64,000 nt of DNA from Blautia pseudococcoides (GTDB taxonomy: Bacteria; Bacillota; Clostridia; Lachnospirales; Lachnospiraceae). Position 1 is the first letter of the stretch. Each line of letters starts with the position of its first letter. The stretch spans positions 1,517,001 through 1,581,000 of the forward strand of contig NZ_CP015405.2 in the NCBI RefSeq assembly GCF_001689125.2, read 5' to 3'. A program made the translations under genes and the position numbers. This document shows positions 26,880 through 35,916 of the stretch, piece after piece. Below the pieces are notes generated by a model. It was not told where the DNA came from. It worked only from the letters and a program-made list of their open reading frames with translations, and ran no database searches.

Positions 26880-28385
26880 TCACCCCAACTTCTGCCGGAA
26901 ATACTCCCTGTCTATTTTTCCATTTTTGTTTAATGGCATCAAATCTGTTTTTATCAACTTATGAGGAATCATATAGGCCGGGAGTTTTTCCTTCATCTGT
27001 TTCAAAATCTGTTCCTTACTTACATCCCCCATATAAAATGCCACCAGTCTGTTTGTTCTCTGATCCATCAGGCATAAGCCTCTCTCCAGACCGTCAGTCT
27101 GATCCATTGCATGCTCGATTTCTTCTAGTTCAATTCGATGTCCCATGTGTTTAATCTGAAAATCTTTCCGTCCAGAGAAGTAAAGTTCACCATCTTTTCC
27201 GTAGAATCCCAAATCGCCGGTTTTATAACAACGCACACCTCCATCACCACCTCGCACATAAAATATAAATTTCTCTTTTGTTTCCTTGGGGTTGTGATAA
27301 TATCCATCCGACAGCGACTCTCCTGAAACACAAATTTCCCCAACCATTCCTGGAGATACAATTTCTTTTTCATTTTCGTCTAAAAGGAACACATCTCTGC
27401 CCGGAAATGCTTTTCCAATCGGAATTTTTTCTCCGTCCTGAAGCATTTCTTTTACCCGATAATACGTGCAGTTGCAGGTGATTTCCGTAGGTCCGTATAA
27501 ATTAACAAATTCTGCACTTGGTAATGCTGCCTGCCATATTCTGAGCTGCTTTACTGGCATGATTTCTCCGCTGAAAAGAATCTTTTTTACCGTCAAAGGT
27601 ACTTGATAGGCAAGTCCTTTTAATGCTGACACCAGACTGAGGGCGGACACTGCCCATATAAGTGCGGTTACTTTCTTTTCACAAATATAATTAAGCAGTA
27701 GAGGTGGCGCAGAAAACATTTCTTTTGGAATAATAACAAGCTCTGCCCCAGTAAACATACTGGTATAAATATCTTTCACTGACACATCAAAATCAAAAGG
27801 TGCCTGATTTCCAATCCTGTCATGAACTGTGAATCCGAATGTATCCACGAAATGTGTGATAAAGTCCATCACTGCCCGGTGGCTGACTACGATTCCTTTC
27901 GGTTTTCCGGTTGAACCGGAAGTAAAGATTCCATACAGGATATCTGTATCCCGACAGCCCCTTCGGATCTTCTGAAGAACTTGCCAATCTGTCTGTTCAT
28001 TCATGGCATCCTTTACCAGATATGTATTCCTCTTGTAATCTATCTGTACTAAAAGTTCCCTTGTTCTGTCATTTGTCACAATAAGCTCCGGCTCCAGCAC
28101 ATTCAAAATCTCCTGTATTCTTTGCGCTGGCTGCGAAGGCTCAACTACAACATAGAAACATCCGGCATATACCGCCCCAAACATAGCTGCCAGCGTGACC
28201 GAACTTTTTTCTGCCAATATGACAATTGGCTGCCCTGGCTCTGTTTTTCCTGCAAATGCTGTCCCCATCTGTCTGGATAACTCTGCTAATTCTTTCCAGG
28301 TAAATACAAAGATTCCATCGTCCAACGCTGTGCGACAGGGGTATTGCTGTTCTGTCTTTTCCAAAAACTCCAGTATATTCTTCAT
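26880..28385 (-). CDS. Amino-acid adenylating enzyme (DltA-like)
   Basis: 501 aa, ANL superfamily, the length of DltA (about 505). A3 TSGSTGKPKG (155-164), A4 NQAPFDFDVSVKDIY with the Asp that usually holds an alpha-amino group, A5 LYGPTEITCNCTYY, A7 YKTGDLG, A8 GRKDFQIKHMGHRIELEEIE, A10 NKNGKIDR with the catalytic Lys. It activates an amino acid with ATP and loads it on the carrier protein. D-alanine is the DltA substrate, but the decarboxylase next door suggests a different one. GAAAGGAAT precedes the start; a terminator-like hairpin separates it from the lipoprotein gene upstream. Confidence 0.85.
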   Translation of the reverse strand: MKNILEFLEKTEQQYPCRTALDDGIFVFTWKELAELSRQMGTAFAGKTEPGQPIVILAEKSSVTLAAMFGAVYAGCFYVVVEPSQPAQRIQEILNVLEPELIVTNDRTRELLVQIDYKRNTYLVKDAMNEQTDWQVLQKIRRGCRDTDILYGIFTSGSTGKPKGIVVSHRAVMDFITHFVDTFGFTVHDRIGNQAPFDFDVSVKDIYTSMFTGAELVIIPKEMFSAPPLLLNYICEKKVTALIWAVSALSLVSALKGLAYQVPLTVKKILFSGEIMPVKQLRIWQAALPSAEFVNLYGPTEITCNCTYYRVKEMLQDGEKIPIGKAFPGRDVFLLDENEKEIVSPGMVGEICVSGESLSDGYYHNPKETKEKFIFYVRGGDGGVRCYKTGDLGFYGKDGELYFSGRKDFQIKHMGHRIELEEIEHAMDQTDGLERGLCLMDQRTNRLVAFYMGDVSKEQILKQMKEKLPAYMIPHKLIKTDLMPLNKNGKIDREYFRQKLG

Positions 28386-28409
28386 ATTGTATTCCTTTCA
28401 AGAAAAATG

Positions 28410-28432
28410 GGCCACATGTTCCCATGTGGTCC
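28410..28432 (-). terminator. Terminator/attenuator between lipoprotein gene and adenylating-enzyme gene
   Basis: On the minus strand a 10-bp stem (one mismatch) with a GGAA loop is followed by ATTTTTCTT, 25 nt before the next start. It would let only part of the transcription from the upstream promoter continue into the operon, or protect an mRNA end. Confidence 0.6.
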
Positions 28433-28443
28433 ATTCTGCTTAA

Positions 28444-28854
28444 TTATTCTTCTTTGTCTTTTGTTGTCGAACCACTTTTATTGGATTTCTGCACTGTGCT
28501 GTTTTTCTTTGTTGAATTCTTTTTAGTTGAATTCTTTTGGGTTGATTTCTTTGTGTCAGACTTTTTGTCTGCTCCATCCTGCGCCTTTGTATCATCTGTC
28601 TTATTCTGATCCGCTCCGGTCTTACTCTGTGGTTCTTCAATATCTACATCATCCTTTTTCTCTGTCTGGGAAGATGGTTTCTTATTTGTCTTTTTATTTG
28701 TAGACTGCTCAGTTTGTGTTTTCGACGCTTTTGTATCTGATTTCTTATCCTTTCCACCACAGGCTACCAGCCCTAGTGCCATTACGCCAATCATGCAGAA
28801 CACAAGTCCTTTCTTTAAAAATCCTTTCCATTTCTTATTGCGAATATTATTCAT
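28444..28854 (-). CDS. Small lipoprotein with Lys/Ser/Thr-rich tail
   Basis: 136 aa. Lipoprotein signal with membrane core and lipobox LGLVACGG, Cys at about residue 32. The rest is low complexity, rich in Lys, Ser, Thr, Asn, Gln and Asp, with the repeat KKNST three times. No domain is recognised; it looks like a flexible, charged cell-surface tether. First gene after the repeat-type operator, so probably the most strongly expressed product of the regulon. AAGGAG lies upstream of the ATG. Confidence 0.7.
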   Translation of the reverse strand: MNNIRNKKWKGFLKKGLVFCMIGVMALGLVACGGKDKKSDTKASKTQTEQSTNKKTNKKPSSQTEKKDDVDIEEPQSKTGADQNKTDDTKAQDGADKKSDTKKSTQKNSTKKNSTKKNSTVQKSNKSGSTTKDKEE

Positions 28855-29006
28855 GGTTAAACTCCTTTCTAAATAGTGGCATATATCTTACATGCCATCA
28901 TGGTTTCCCTTATTGGGATTCTACTATGTACTACCTTTTTCTGTTGGTAATTTCTCTGCCAGACAAACGTATCCACTGGCTTTCTCCTTTTATCTCCTTT
29001 CCACAA

Positions 29007-29032
29007 TTATCAAAAGCTGTTCCTTTTGATAA
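29007..29032 (-). promoter_or_regulatory. Hairpin at the 5' end of the operon leader
   Basis: Arms 29007-29016 and 29023-29032 are a perfect 10-bp stem with a 6-nt loop, directly after the predicted transcription start and about 150 nt before the lipoprotein gene. It may stabilise the mRNA 5' end. Confidence 0.45.
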
Positions 29033-29036
29033 GTTT

Positions 29037-29091
29037 ATTATGGCAGTAACATCTTAACCGTTTCTAAATGAATTCTAAACAAATCTAAACT
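29037..29091 (-). promoter_or_regulatory. Operator (four TCTWAA direct repeats) and promoter of the operon
   Basis: On the plus strand TCTTAA, TCTAAA, TCTAAA and TCTAAA follow each other at 11, 11 and 10 bp (29052-29090), one helical turn each, as expected for dimers of an OmpR-type regulator. A -10-like CATAAT (29042-29037, minus strand) follows with no good -35, the usual design of an activator-dependent promoter. The operon's own regulator is the natural candidate. Confidence 0.55.
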
Positions 29092-29092
29092 C

Positions 29093-29374
29093 TCATTCTT
29101 TTGATTTAGAAATATAATCTCTTTTGTAAACTCTTCTAATATCTTTTAGTATCTGACCGATTCCAGAACTTCCTTTTTTCTTAGTCGATCTGCCATTCGC
29201 CCTGTCATCAGTTTCTAATTCAAAAGTTATACTTTTTTGAATTACAGAAAAATTTTGGCTACTCAATTCATTTATCTCTGTATTTTGAGTAAGTTTGTTT
29301 TGAATATTGACTACAAAATTTGTTATAACCAACACTGTCAATATCATAAATTTTATTCTTTTACTAATTCTCAA
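29093..29374 (-). CDS. Unknown secreted or membrane-anchored small protein
   Basis: 93 aa from TTG 29374, with AGGAGGTGA immediately upstream. One membrane or signal segment (about residues 8-24, FMILTVLVITNFVV), then a polar tail with a Lys-rich patch (RSTKKKGSSG). No family recognised. It overlaps the previous small membrane gene by 11 nt, so the two form a pair, and it ends at the operator of the large operon. Confidence 0.5.
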   Translation of the reverse strand: MRISKRIKFMILTVLVITNFVVNIQNKLTQNTEINELSSQNFSVIQKSITFELETDDRANGRSTKKKGSSGIGQILKDIRRVYKRDYISKSKE

Positions 29375-29702
29375 TCACCTCCTGCTTCAAAGATGTACCT
29401 ATTATCGCAAGTAATGCTGAATAGATTCTGAAGGAAGTCTTAATAAATCTAATCTGCAATCCGGAAAATATTATGAATATCAGAACATGACGATAATAGT
29501 TGATGAAAACAAATATTACTATTTCTGCCATAACAGGAAGAAGTTGAGGTATTTCCAAGTAAAAAATAGAAGAATATTCAAGAAATAAAAATAGAAATGA
29601 ACATACCACCGTTTTCCTTAACAAAACGATTAAAATTTGACTCAAAAAATTTAAAAGGAAGGCAATAGAGAGTTGAGAAACAATACATCCTCTTTCTTTC
29701 AA
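29364..29702 (-). CDS. Unknown small membrane protein
   Basis: 112 aa from TTG 29702 (AAGGAAGG upstream). Three or four hydrophobic segments (LSIAFLLNFLSQILIVLL, CSFLFLFLEYSSIFYL, IVIFVFINYYRHVLIFIIF). It has some look of the C-terminal half of an AgrB-like protein, but the catalytic His and Cys of AgrB were not found, so no function is given. AT-rich. Possible truncated relic. Confidence 0.45.
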   Translation of the reverse strand: MKERGCIVSQLSIAFLLNFLSQILIVLLRKTVVCSFLFLFLEYSSIFYLEIPQLLPVMAEIVIFVFINYYRHVLIFIIFSGLQIRFIKTSFRIYSALLAIIGTSLKQEVIEN

Positions 29703-29747
29703 TTAGCCTTCCTTAGCTTTTTATTATATTTGAACTACTTAAAACAT

Positions 29748-30272
29748 TTAATTATTTTTATCCCCCATAATCTTTTCAAACCGAAACATACACCAATCAT
29801 CTTCTCCCTTCTTCTCTTCATGGGAATCCAAATGATGTGGATTTAAAAACTCAACAATTTTGAAGCCACACTTATTCACGTAAAAATGAATATTTCTTTT
29901 TTCAAAATATGGCGTAACTGTTTCCCAGACTTTCGTATCTGGATACATTTGTTCTATTTTTCTCCATGCAGCCAGACCTAATCCCTTATTGTGATATGTC
30001 CTATTGATAAATAATAACTCCAGCGAATTGTGCTGTGTCTTTGCATTTATAACAATCACCACACCTCCCGTAATCTTTCCATTGGAGATAATGTGATAAG
30101 TCTCTGCTCCCTTGGTATCCATCGCATCTGTAATGTCCACCCTTGGAATAATTTCTTCCTCCTGTTCTCCGAATGCTTCTACAACTGCAGTTGCAAATGC
30201 TTTCTGTAAGTCTTTAATAAACCATTCCCGTTCATTTTCTTTGATTGCAATCAACTCTATATTGCGCTCCAT
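29748..30272 (-). CDS. GNAT-family N-acetyltransferase
   Basis: 174 aa from ATG 30272, preceded by AAAGGAG; a start 12 codons earlier lacks a site. GNAT core: the strand GGVVIVINAKTQHNSLELLFI, the acetyl-CoA loop RTYHNKGLGLAAW, and the final strand FYVNKCGFKIVEF. It transfers an acetyl group to an amine; the acceptor is unknown. A repeat-type operator like that of the surface-modification operon lies just upstream, so it may belong to the same regulon, perhaps as a stress or resistance function. Confidence 0.8.
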   Translation of the reverse strand: MERNIELIAIKENEREWFIKDLQKAFATAVVEAFGEQEEEIIPRVDITDAMDTKGAETYHIISNGKITGGVVIVINAKTQHNSLELLFINRTYHNKGLGLAAWRKIEQMYPDTKVWETVTPYFEKRNIHFYVNKCGFKIVEFLNPHHLDSHEEKKGEDDWCMFRFEKIMGDKNN

Positions 30273-30313
30273 AATCGTATTACTCCTTTTCAAAGTTAAT
30301 GTTGCCAATATAA

Positions 30314-30362
30314 ATCATACAATATATTTAAATCCTTAACTACTTCTTAACAATTCTTAACA
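30314..30362 (-). promoter_or_regulatory. Operator repeats and promoter upstream of the GNAT gene
   Basis: Plus strand CTTAAC at 30335, 30346 and 30356 (11- and 10-bp spacing), the same kind of array as at 29052-29090. On the minus strand a -10-like TATGAT (30319-30314) follows. Likely target of the same OmpR-type regulator. Confidence 0.5.
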
Positions 30363-30371
30363 GTCATTTTT

Positions 30372-30965
30372 TTAATAAGTTATTTCATATCCCATAATGG
30401 AACTATAGCCTATAGGATAACTGTTTTCCTTCACTTCATCTCCTGGATTTCCTTCTATTGTATACACAATCCCATTTTCACACCATTCCACAATCCCTAC
30501 ATGATCGCTCTTCCCATCTCTGTTTCCATTCTCATCTGGCCAGTCAAAAAAGATAAATGTTCCAGCTGCAGGTGTATAATCTTTCCCTTTCCACTTGTTC
30601 TTTTCTCGAAACCACATGCAATCTCGTTATCACACAGTGAAAACTTGGATACTGCACCAGAATCTATCAAACCGCATTGGTCTGCATACCAGCTGAGAAA
30701 GCAAGCACACCCATGCTTCCCTCTTTGTAAATCCATACCAGGACCATAACTTTTGTCCTCCTTTATTTCCGATCTGTGTCTTCGCTATGGTTACGATCTG
30801 TTCATTTCCAAATAAACCGGCAAAGATATTTCCATTAGAATAATACCGCCGCACATGGGGCACATACTCTGGATTGCCATATCCTAACCATCCATGAGAC
30901 ACTGCCTGCTCCTGGCTGAACCGCAGGGCATTTTCCAATGTATATCCTCCATAATTGCGTATGAA
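30372..30965 (-). pseudogene. Decayed second copy of the CHAP hydrolase C-terminus
   Basis: In three frames it reads RNYGGYTLENALRFSQEQAVSHGWLGYG to WSWYGF, then CFLSWYADQCGLIDSGAVSKFS, then WKGKDYTPAAGTFIFFDWPDENG to SSIMGYEITY. Together they follow the intact 3' exon at 31055-31668 almost residue for residue but with two frameshifts. The lysozyme half and the sequence before RNYGGY are missing. It marks a past duplication or recombination between two related elements at the boundary of conjugation module and cargo. Confidence 0.8.
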
Positions 30966-31054
30966 TATTCACGCATGGTACATTTCAGAAGTTTCTTATG
31001 ATATACACCATTAGTTAGTACATTTATCCCACTAATCGCCCAAATTATTACAAG

Positions 31055-31668
31055 TTATTTTCCTATTGAGCCGTATCCCAAAATAGAATTAGAATTGACA
31101 TCATAACTATTCCGTTTCACTTTGTTACCGCTATTTCCTTCAATCGTATACACCATTCCAGCCTCACACCTCTCCACAATTCCTACATGGTCACTGATTT
31201 CGTCCTGCGCCCCGTTTTTTGGCCAGTCAAAAAAGATAATCGTTCCCGGCGTAGGCATATATCCCCTATCCTGCCATTTTCCCTGTGATTTAAACCATTC
31301 TACCCCTGTCGGACAGTAAGAAAATTTCAGCACGGACCCGGATGATATCAGTCCGCTTTGCTCGGCGCACCACGATACAAAGCAGGCGCACCATTCCACT
31401 CTCCCCTGAAAACCATACCATGACCAGAACTTCTGGCCGCCCTCATTTCCAAGCTGTGCCTTTGCTATCGAAACGATCTGGTCATTCCCGAAAAATCCTG
31501 CAAACAGATTTTCCCCGGAATAGTACCGCAGCACATGGGGGACATACTCCGGATCCCCATACCTCGCCCATCCGTGGGACGCTGCCTGCTCCTGCGAAAA
31601 CTGCAGGGCATTAGCTCCACTATACCCGCCGTGATTGCGGATGGCCCAGGTTATGTATCCGTTTCCAA
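31055..31668 (-). CDS. Lysozyme/CHAP hydrolase, 3' exon
   Basis: Downstream exon of the gene beginning at 35495. Joined to the 5' exon it adds FGNGYITWAIRNHGGYSGANALQFS (end of the lysozyme domain) and a CHAP amidase/peptidase: WCACFVSWCAEQSGL with the catalytic Cys, SDHVGIVE with the His, and VYTIEGNSG. The joined frame is 592 aa and intact. This Tn916 Orf14/CwlT-like enzyme opens the peptidoglycan for the conjugation channel. The 47 bp that also read open upstream of 31668 belong to the intron. Confidence 0.85.
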
Positions 31669-34330
31669 ATAGTGATAGGTAATTCTTTGATATTATCTCC
31701 GAATTTTCCCCCACTCTACACCGTACATGAGACTTTCACCTCATACGGCGTGCCATCTACTCCAATGTATCTATTTTTCTGATTGATTAGCCAGTTCATG
31801 TAATTCTATACATAACTTCCTTTTTTGTTCTGATAACTGATACTTCTCCATTAGATTGTCAAGTTCTTTTCTATCCCTTTTATGAATTGCTTTATGAAAT
31901 GGTAGTATCATAATAATAAGATTGTTATATTTGTCTGTTCCACCATATTTCAAGGGAACTTTATGATGACACTCCCAATCCCTCAACGTTAATTCTTCGC
32001 CACTGATTGCACATTTTCCATATTGAGAAATAAATTTTGAGATACGATTATCGTTATATTCAATAGAACGATAATCACAATAATATCTCTGTATGTGTAT
32101 AAGAACTTCCCTGCTCACCGCTTTTAGATTATTGTGTATCAAGGCTCTTCCTTCTTTTGTATATGGACAGATATTTTGATTGAATTGTATCGCATACCTG
32201 TGTTTCCATGTGTATATAGGAATGATAATCATATCGTGAGCTTTATACCATTTTGGATTATACCTGCCATAACGTTTTAAAAGTGTTATGGATAAATCTG
32301 CTTTACTCGCTGGTCTCCAATCTCTTCTCAGCCTGTTGTATAAAGATTTTGTAAGGTGTTGACTCATATGGGCTAAATCTCTGTTTACGTGCGTGGCTAC
32401 TTCATAGTAATTATGGATTCCCATTACTACCGTATTATATTTCCACACTGCGTCACGTGATTGTTCCTTTGCAATCCTTTTAATAGATTGTTTTAGTTTA
32501 TCATGTGCATGTCTGATTGCCTTGTCACTCATGTGACTATAAGCCACATAACCATTTCTTTTTGGTCTTACATACATAGTAAAACCCAGAAATTCACTTC
32601 GCTGTTTTCTAAGATTGACTATTTTTGATTTTTCGGGACTGATTTCCAATTTCAATCTTCTTTCAATAAAATCTTGCGTAGCATGATACAATCTCAATGC
32701 ACTCGGATAATCTCGACAGAAGATTTTAAAATCATCGGCATAACGAACCATATAGCAATGTTTTAGATTCTTCCTTTGTCTCATCAAGGCTCTTCTTGCA
32801 CCCTTATGTGTTGTATATTCTCTTATAGTTTTGATTGTTTCCCACTGATTGCTAATCCACCAGTCAAGTTCATTCAACACAATATTTGCCAATAACGGAC
32901 TTAATATACCGCCTTGCGGTGTTCCTTTTATCGGCTTACCCTCTCCGATAATTTCTGCTTTTAATAAAGTGGAAATTATGGAAAGCAGTTTCTTTTCTCG
33001 TATTCCCATTGTCCACATTTGTTTTAGCAATTTTCCATGATTTACATTATCAAAAAATCCTTTAATGTCCATATCAACACAATAATGGTATCCGTTCCCT
33101 TTATTATTCATAAAATGATTTGCTCTTGCTATTGCATGATGAGCACTTCTGTTTGGTCGGAATCCGTAACTGTGTGGATGAAATTTTGCTTCACATATAG
33201 GTTCTAAAATCTGAAGAATACATTGTTGGAATAACCTGTCCCATATAGCGGGAATGCCTAACGGTCGTTTCCGTCCATCAGGTTTAGGGATATACACTCT
33301 TCGGACTTTTTCAGGTTCATACCATTTGAACATTTCCCGTATTTTTGTTACAACTTCCTCAACTGTCAAATCTTCGATGTCAGCTATTGTTTTTCCATCA
33401 ACACCAGCAGTATGACTGCCCATGTTCTTCTTTATATTCCGATAGGCTAATCGGATATTTTCTTCACTTTCCATAAGCTTTGTCAGCTTATAAAAGTTAT
33501 TTCCATTCTTGCTTTGCATATATAATTGGTCTAATTTAGACTGCATATCATAATACTCAGCGTACCTTAGTTTGTTTGTCTTTTTAATAAGTTGGCTCCT
33601 CCTTAATTGAGGTTTGCCCTTTTTAGTCTCACCAGAACCTTATTCTAACAACTTACTAAGAAGAATGAATGATACATCTTTCATAGACTAGTGACCGTCC
33701 CTCCACGTTTGTTAGACGCTTCATCAGTACCATGTCACCGCTTTCACTGCCATAAATAAAGTTATACTTCTGCTATTTTCACAAAAGATTTCCTTTCAAC
33801 CACTTCATAGAAGATATTTTCTCCATGTTGGCAGCTTCCAACGTTCCATTACTTTTATCTTTACATATACTTTTAGGATTCTCCTTTGAGCCTGTCAGCT
33901 TGTTACTGCCTTTAACAATAAACGGATTTTCATAACAACTAATCTTACTCGTCCGCACTGACACCACGCACGTGGCATACACATTTCTGTGCATTAGGGT
34001 TATAGACCCGTACATTCGGAGATTCGTCAGGTTCGTCTCGCCAATAGTTTTGCGAACCCATTCTATCCATGAGTATTTTATAGACTCCCGGTCTATGGGT
34101 GACACCGCCCACCTCTGAGCAGATTTCGTAGCATTTGATAATGCTTTACGGTCACTTTCAACCGACTTCACCGAGCTTCATACGGTTCATGTTAATATCA
34201 ACTTTTCCCGCATGTCGGAGTATTAGAGGAAACCCTTTGTGGCGTTACCCACTCATTTGATTTCTCAAAGTAATAGTTCTAAACAGCACTTGCTGTCTGC
34301 CTAGCCTTTTCAGCTAGGAACGTTTCACAC
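31669..34330 (-). mobile_element. Group II intron 1, inside the lysozyme/CHAP gene
   Basis: The 5' end GTGTGAAACG is at 34330-34321. Domain V (GCCGTATGAGGTGAAAGTCTC to TACGGTG) is near 31716-31750, and the 3' end is ...CACTAT at 31669. With these ends the flanking exons join in frame (1165 + 614 nt = 593 codons), which supports the boundaries. It carries its own maturase gene. Same class as intron 2 by maturase and 5' end (ACGTTCC). Confidence 0.85.
31771..33546 (-). CDS. ltrA: Group II intron reverse transcriptase/maturase with HNH nuclease
   Basis: 591 aa, full length. RT domain with PKPDGRKRPLGIPAIWDR, GFRPNRSAHHA, the PQGG motif (KGTPQGGILSPLLANI) and the YADD active site; maturase domain X at about 370-450; C-terminal HNH endonuclease (WECHHKVPLKYGGTDKYNNL, HKAIHKR). 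It promotes splicing of its own intron and insertion into DNA. As intron 2 has a broken relative of this gene, this maturase could also serve that intron. Confidence 0.9.
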   Translation of the reverse strand: MQSKLDQLYMQSKNGNNFYKLTKLMESEENIRLAYRNIKKNMGSHTAGVDGKTIADIEDLTVEEVVTKIREMFKWYEPEKVRRVYIPKPDGRKRPLGIPAIWDRLFQQCILQILEPICEAKFHPHSYGFRPNRSAHHAIARANHFMNNKGNGYHYCVDMDIKGFFDNVNHGKLLKQMWTMGIREKKLLSIISTLLKAEIIGEGKPIKGTPQGGILSPLLANIVLNELDWWISNQWETIKTIREYTTHKGARRALMRQRKNLKHCYMVRYADDFKIFCRDYPSALRLYHATQDFIERRLKLEISPEKSKIVNLRKQRSEFLGFTMYVRPKRNGYVAYSHMSDKAIRHAHDKLKQSIKRIAKEQSRDAVWKYNTVVMGIHNYYEVATHVNRDLAHMSQHLTKSLYNRLRRDWRPASKADLSITLLKRYGRYNPKWYKAHDMIIIPIYTWKHRYAIQFNQNICPYTKEGRALIHNNLKAVSREVLIHIQRYYCDYRSIEYNDNRISKFISQYGKCAISGEELTLRDWECHHKVPLKYGGTDKYNNLIIMILPFHKAIHKRDRKELDNLMEKYQLSEQKRKLCIELHELANQSEK

Positions 34331-35495
34331 AATTATAGCCCTGTAAACTGAGCTTTAACTTGTCCATGTCATAAGGGCTGCCGCATCCTGCCTCCTCCAC
34401 ACAGGATGCATAATACTGGATTCCCACCTCTATGGAATACTCCGGTTCCTGAATCGCATTGGGGCTGTTGGGATATCTGGTATTATAGGGACACTCGGAG
34501 GACTGCATAGGGTCCGTCCCCCTGCCGCCGGATTCCTGCATCATGATCGCCTGTATGACGGGCACATATTCCGGGATCCCGTATTGGCTGGCGTATTTTT
34601 GTATCGTGGATGTGTATGCCAGCACCTCTGCGCTCAGCGGCTCTGCACTGGAGGTACCTCCGGAAAAAGCAGCACCGCCGATGATGCCTGCTATCAGTAT
34701 TAGGAACAGGACGATCCCGCCGCCGGCCGCTCCTAAAGCCATAAAGACGGATCTTACTGCTGATGCGGCTGCTTTTATGCCGGCCGCCGCACCTTTAGCT
34801 GCTGTTTTTGTGCCGGATGCAGTATTCTTTGTCATCTGGATGGATGCTGCCGCGCTCTTTTTGGCTGCCTGCATTCCCCTTGCCGCCTGTTTTGACTGGT
34901 GGTATCCCGCCTTTATGCCTGACGGGGGTTTTCCCATCACAGGGGATCTGATGGTGCGGGGGGCTTTCTTGACCACATATTTTTGCTCTACAGACGGAAG
35001 GAGGTTGTCCTGCGGCTTTACCTTGATCTTCCCCTGCTTCACGGCTTGCTCTGCAGATGTTTTTACCGTTTCCTTTTGTCTGCTGCCTGTCTGTGCTGCA
35101 GCGTTTCTTCCCATAGAAGCGCTGTCTCCGGAAGTTTTCATAGAATCACGGACAGCGCCTGACGCTGCCTCTGCTGTCTCTTCCGCCTCCTGTGTATGCC
35201 CGTCCCGCTTGCGCTGCCTAATCTTTTCATAGGACTTTTTCACAGCCTTATGCCCTGCGGCCCTGGCGGCTTCCCCTGCTTTGGAGGCTGTCCACGTTTC
35301 AGCCGACTCCAGTTTCCCACTGGCATATTCTGAGGGGGACAGCCCGCTTACGCTGCTGTCTTTCCCATCAGAAATCCGGCGGGATTTTTCCTTCATCTCC
35401 AATGCAGCAGTCCGAACCAGTTCCTTGGGCATTCTGGAAGCGGGATTTCTGGTCTTTGGCTTACTGCTGTGCTCTTTCGTCTTAATGTCTTTCAT
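34331..35495 (-). CDS. Lysozyme/CHAP hydrolase, 5' exon
   Basis: Start ATG 35495 with AAAGGAGGTGG. Residues 1-230 are a long basic, Ala/Lys/Ser-rich cytoplasmic stretch. One membrane helix (about 250-272, GGGIVLFLILIAGIIGG) is followed by the start of a lysozyme-like domain (YGIPEYVPVIQAIMMQESGG with the catalytic Glu, then DPMQSSE). It ends ...SLQGYN at the intron. In the unspliced transcript the frame ends after CVKRS, giving a protein without the CHAP domain. It is the last gene of the mating-pore operon. Confidence 0.85.
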
Positions 35496-35525
35496 ACACC
35501 ACCTCCTTTGGGATATCCTGCCATC

Positions 35526-35894
35526 TTACCGTTCTATGTCTCTTCTTTTCCCGGTCTTTTCTGCCTTCCCCTCCAGCTTCGGCAAATACTCTTTCATTTC
35601 ATTTATGGCTTGTTTCACCAGCGGGTGTTCTCGGTACCCCCCTATCAGGTTGATCTGCGCTTCACAGATCCGCCCCTCATAGAGGGGCCACCGGATCCGG
35701 GAATAATCCGGAATCCTCTCATCATACAGGACAAATCCAATCCCCGGCCCGCAGCTTGTCCCCTTCTTCAAGATTTGCCGATAGGCAGCCACAGCCTGCT
35801 CCAGCGTAAGGTTCTCATGGAGTTCCCAATGGTCCGGAAACTCCATACATTGCGCGGCATAGAAGGTAATGCCCGGTACGTGTTTCTGTTTCAT
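35526..35894 (-). CDS. YodL-like domain protein
   Basis: 122 aa. The YodL-type core is seen in ITFYAAQCMEFPDHW and AVAAYRQILKKGTSCGPGIGFVLYD, followed by a helical tail. Such domains occur widely in ICE and phage proteins with no defined function. AAAGGAGAGCAT precedes the ATG. It lies between virB4 and the hydrolase in the same direction. Confidence 0.6.
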   Translation of the reverse strand: MKQKHVPGITFYAAQCMEFPDHWELHENLTLEQAVAAYRQILKKGTSCGPGIGFVLYDERIPDYSRIRWPLYEGRICEAQINLIGGYREHPLVKQAINEMKEYLPKLEGKAEKTGKRRDIER

Positions 35895-35916
35895 ATGCTC
35901 TCCTTTCCACAGGCCC

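Noticed and set aside
18718..28854. A vanB-type vancomycin-resistance operon, as in Tn1549
   Set aside because: Two-component pair and ICE type fit, but there is no VanH, D-Ala-D-Lac ligase, VanX or VanY gene; the adenylating enzyme is an ANL protein, not an ATP-grasp ligase.
29093..29702. An agr-like peptide signalling pair (AgrB/AgrD)
   Set aside because: The membrane protein is short and lacks the His and Cys needed for AgrB; the second protein has no cyclic-peptide-like core.
34543..35232. Plus-strand ORF of 229 codons
   Set aside because: Antisense to the Ala/Lys-rich N-terminus of the hydrolase; GC-rich low-complexity DNA keeps the opposite frame open by chance.
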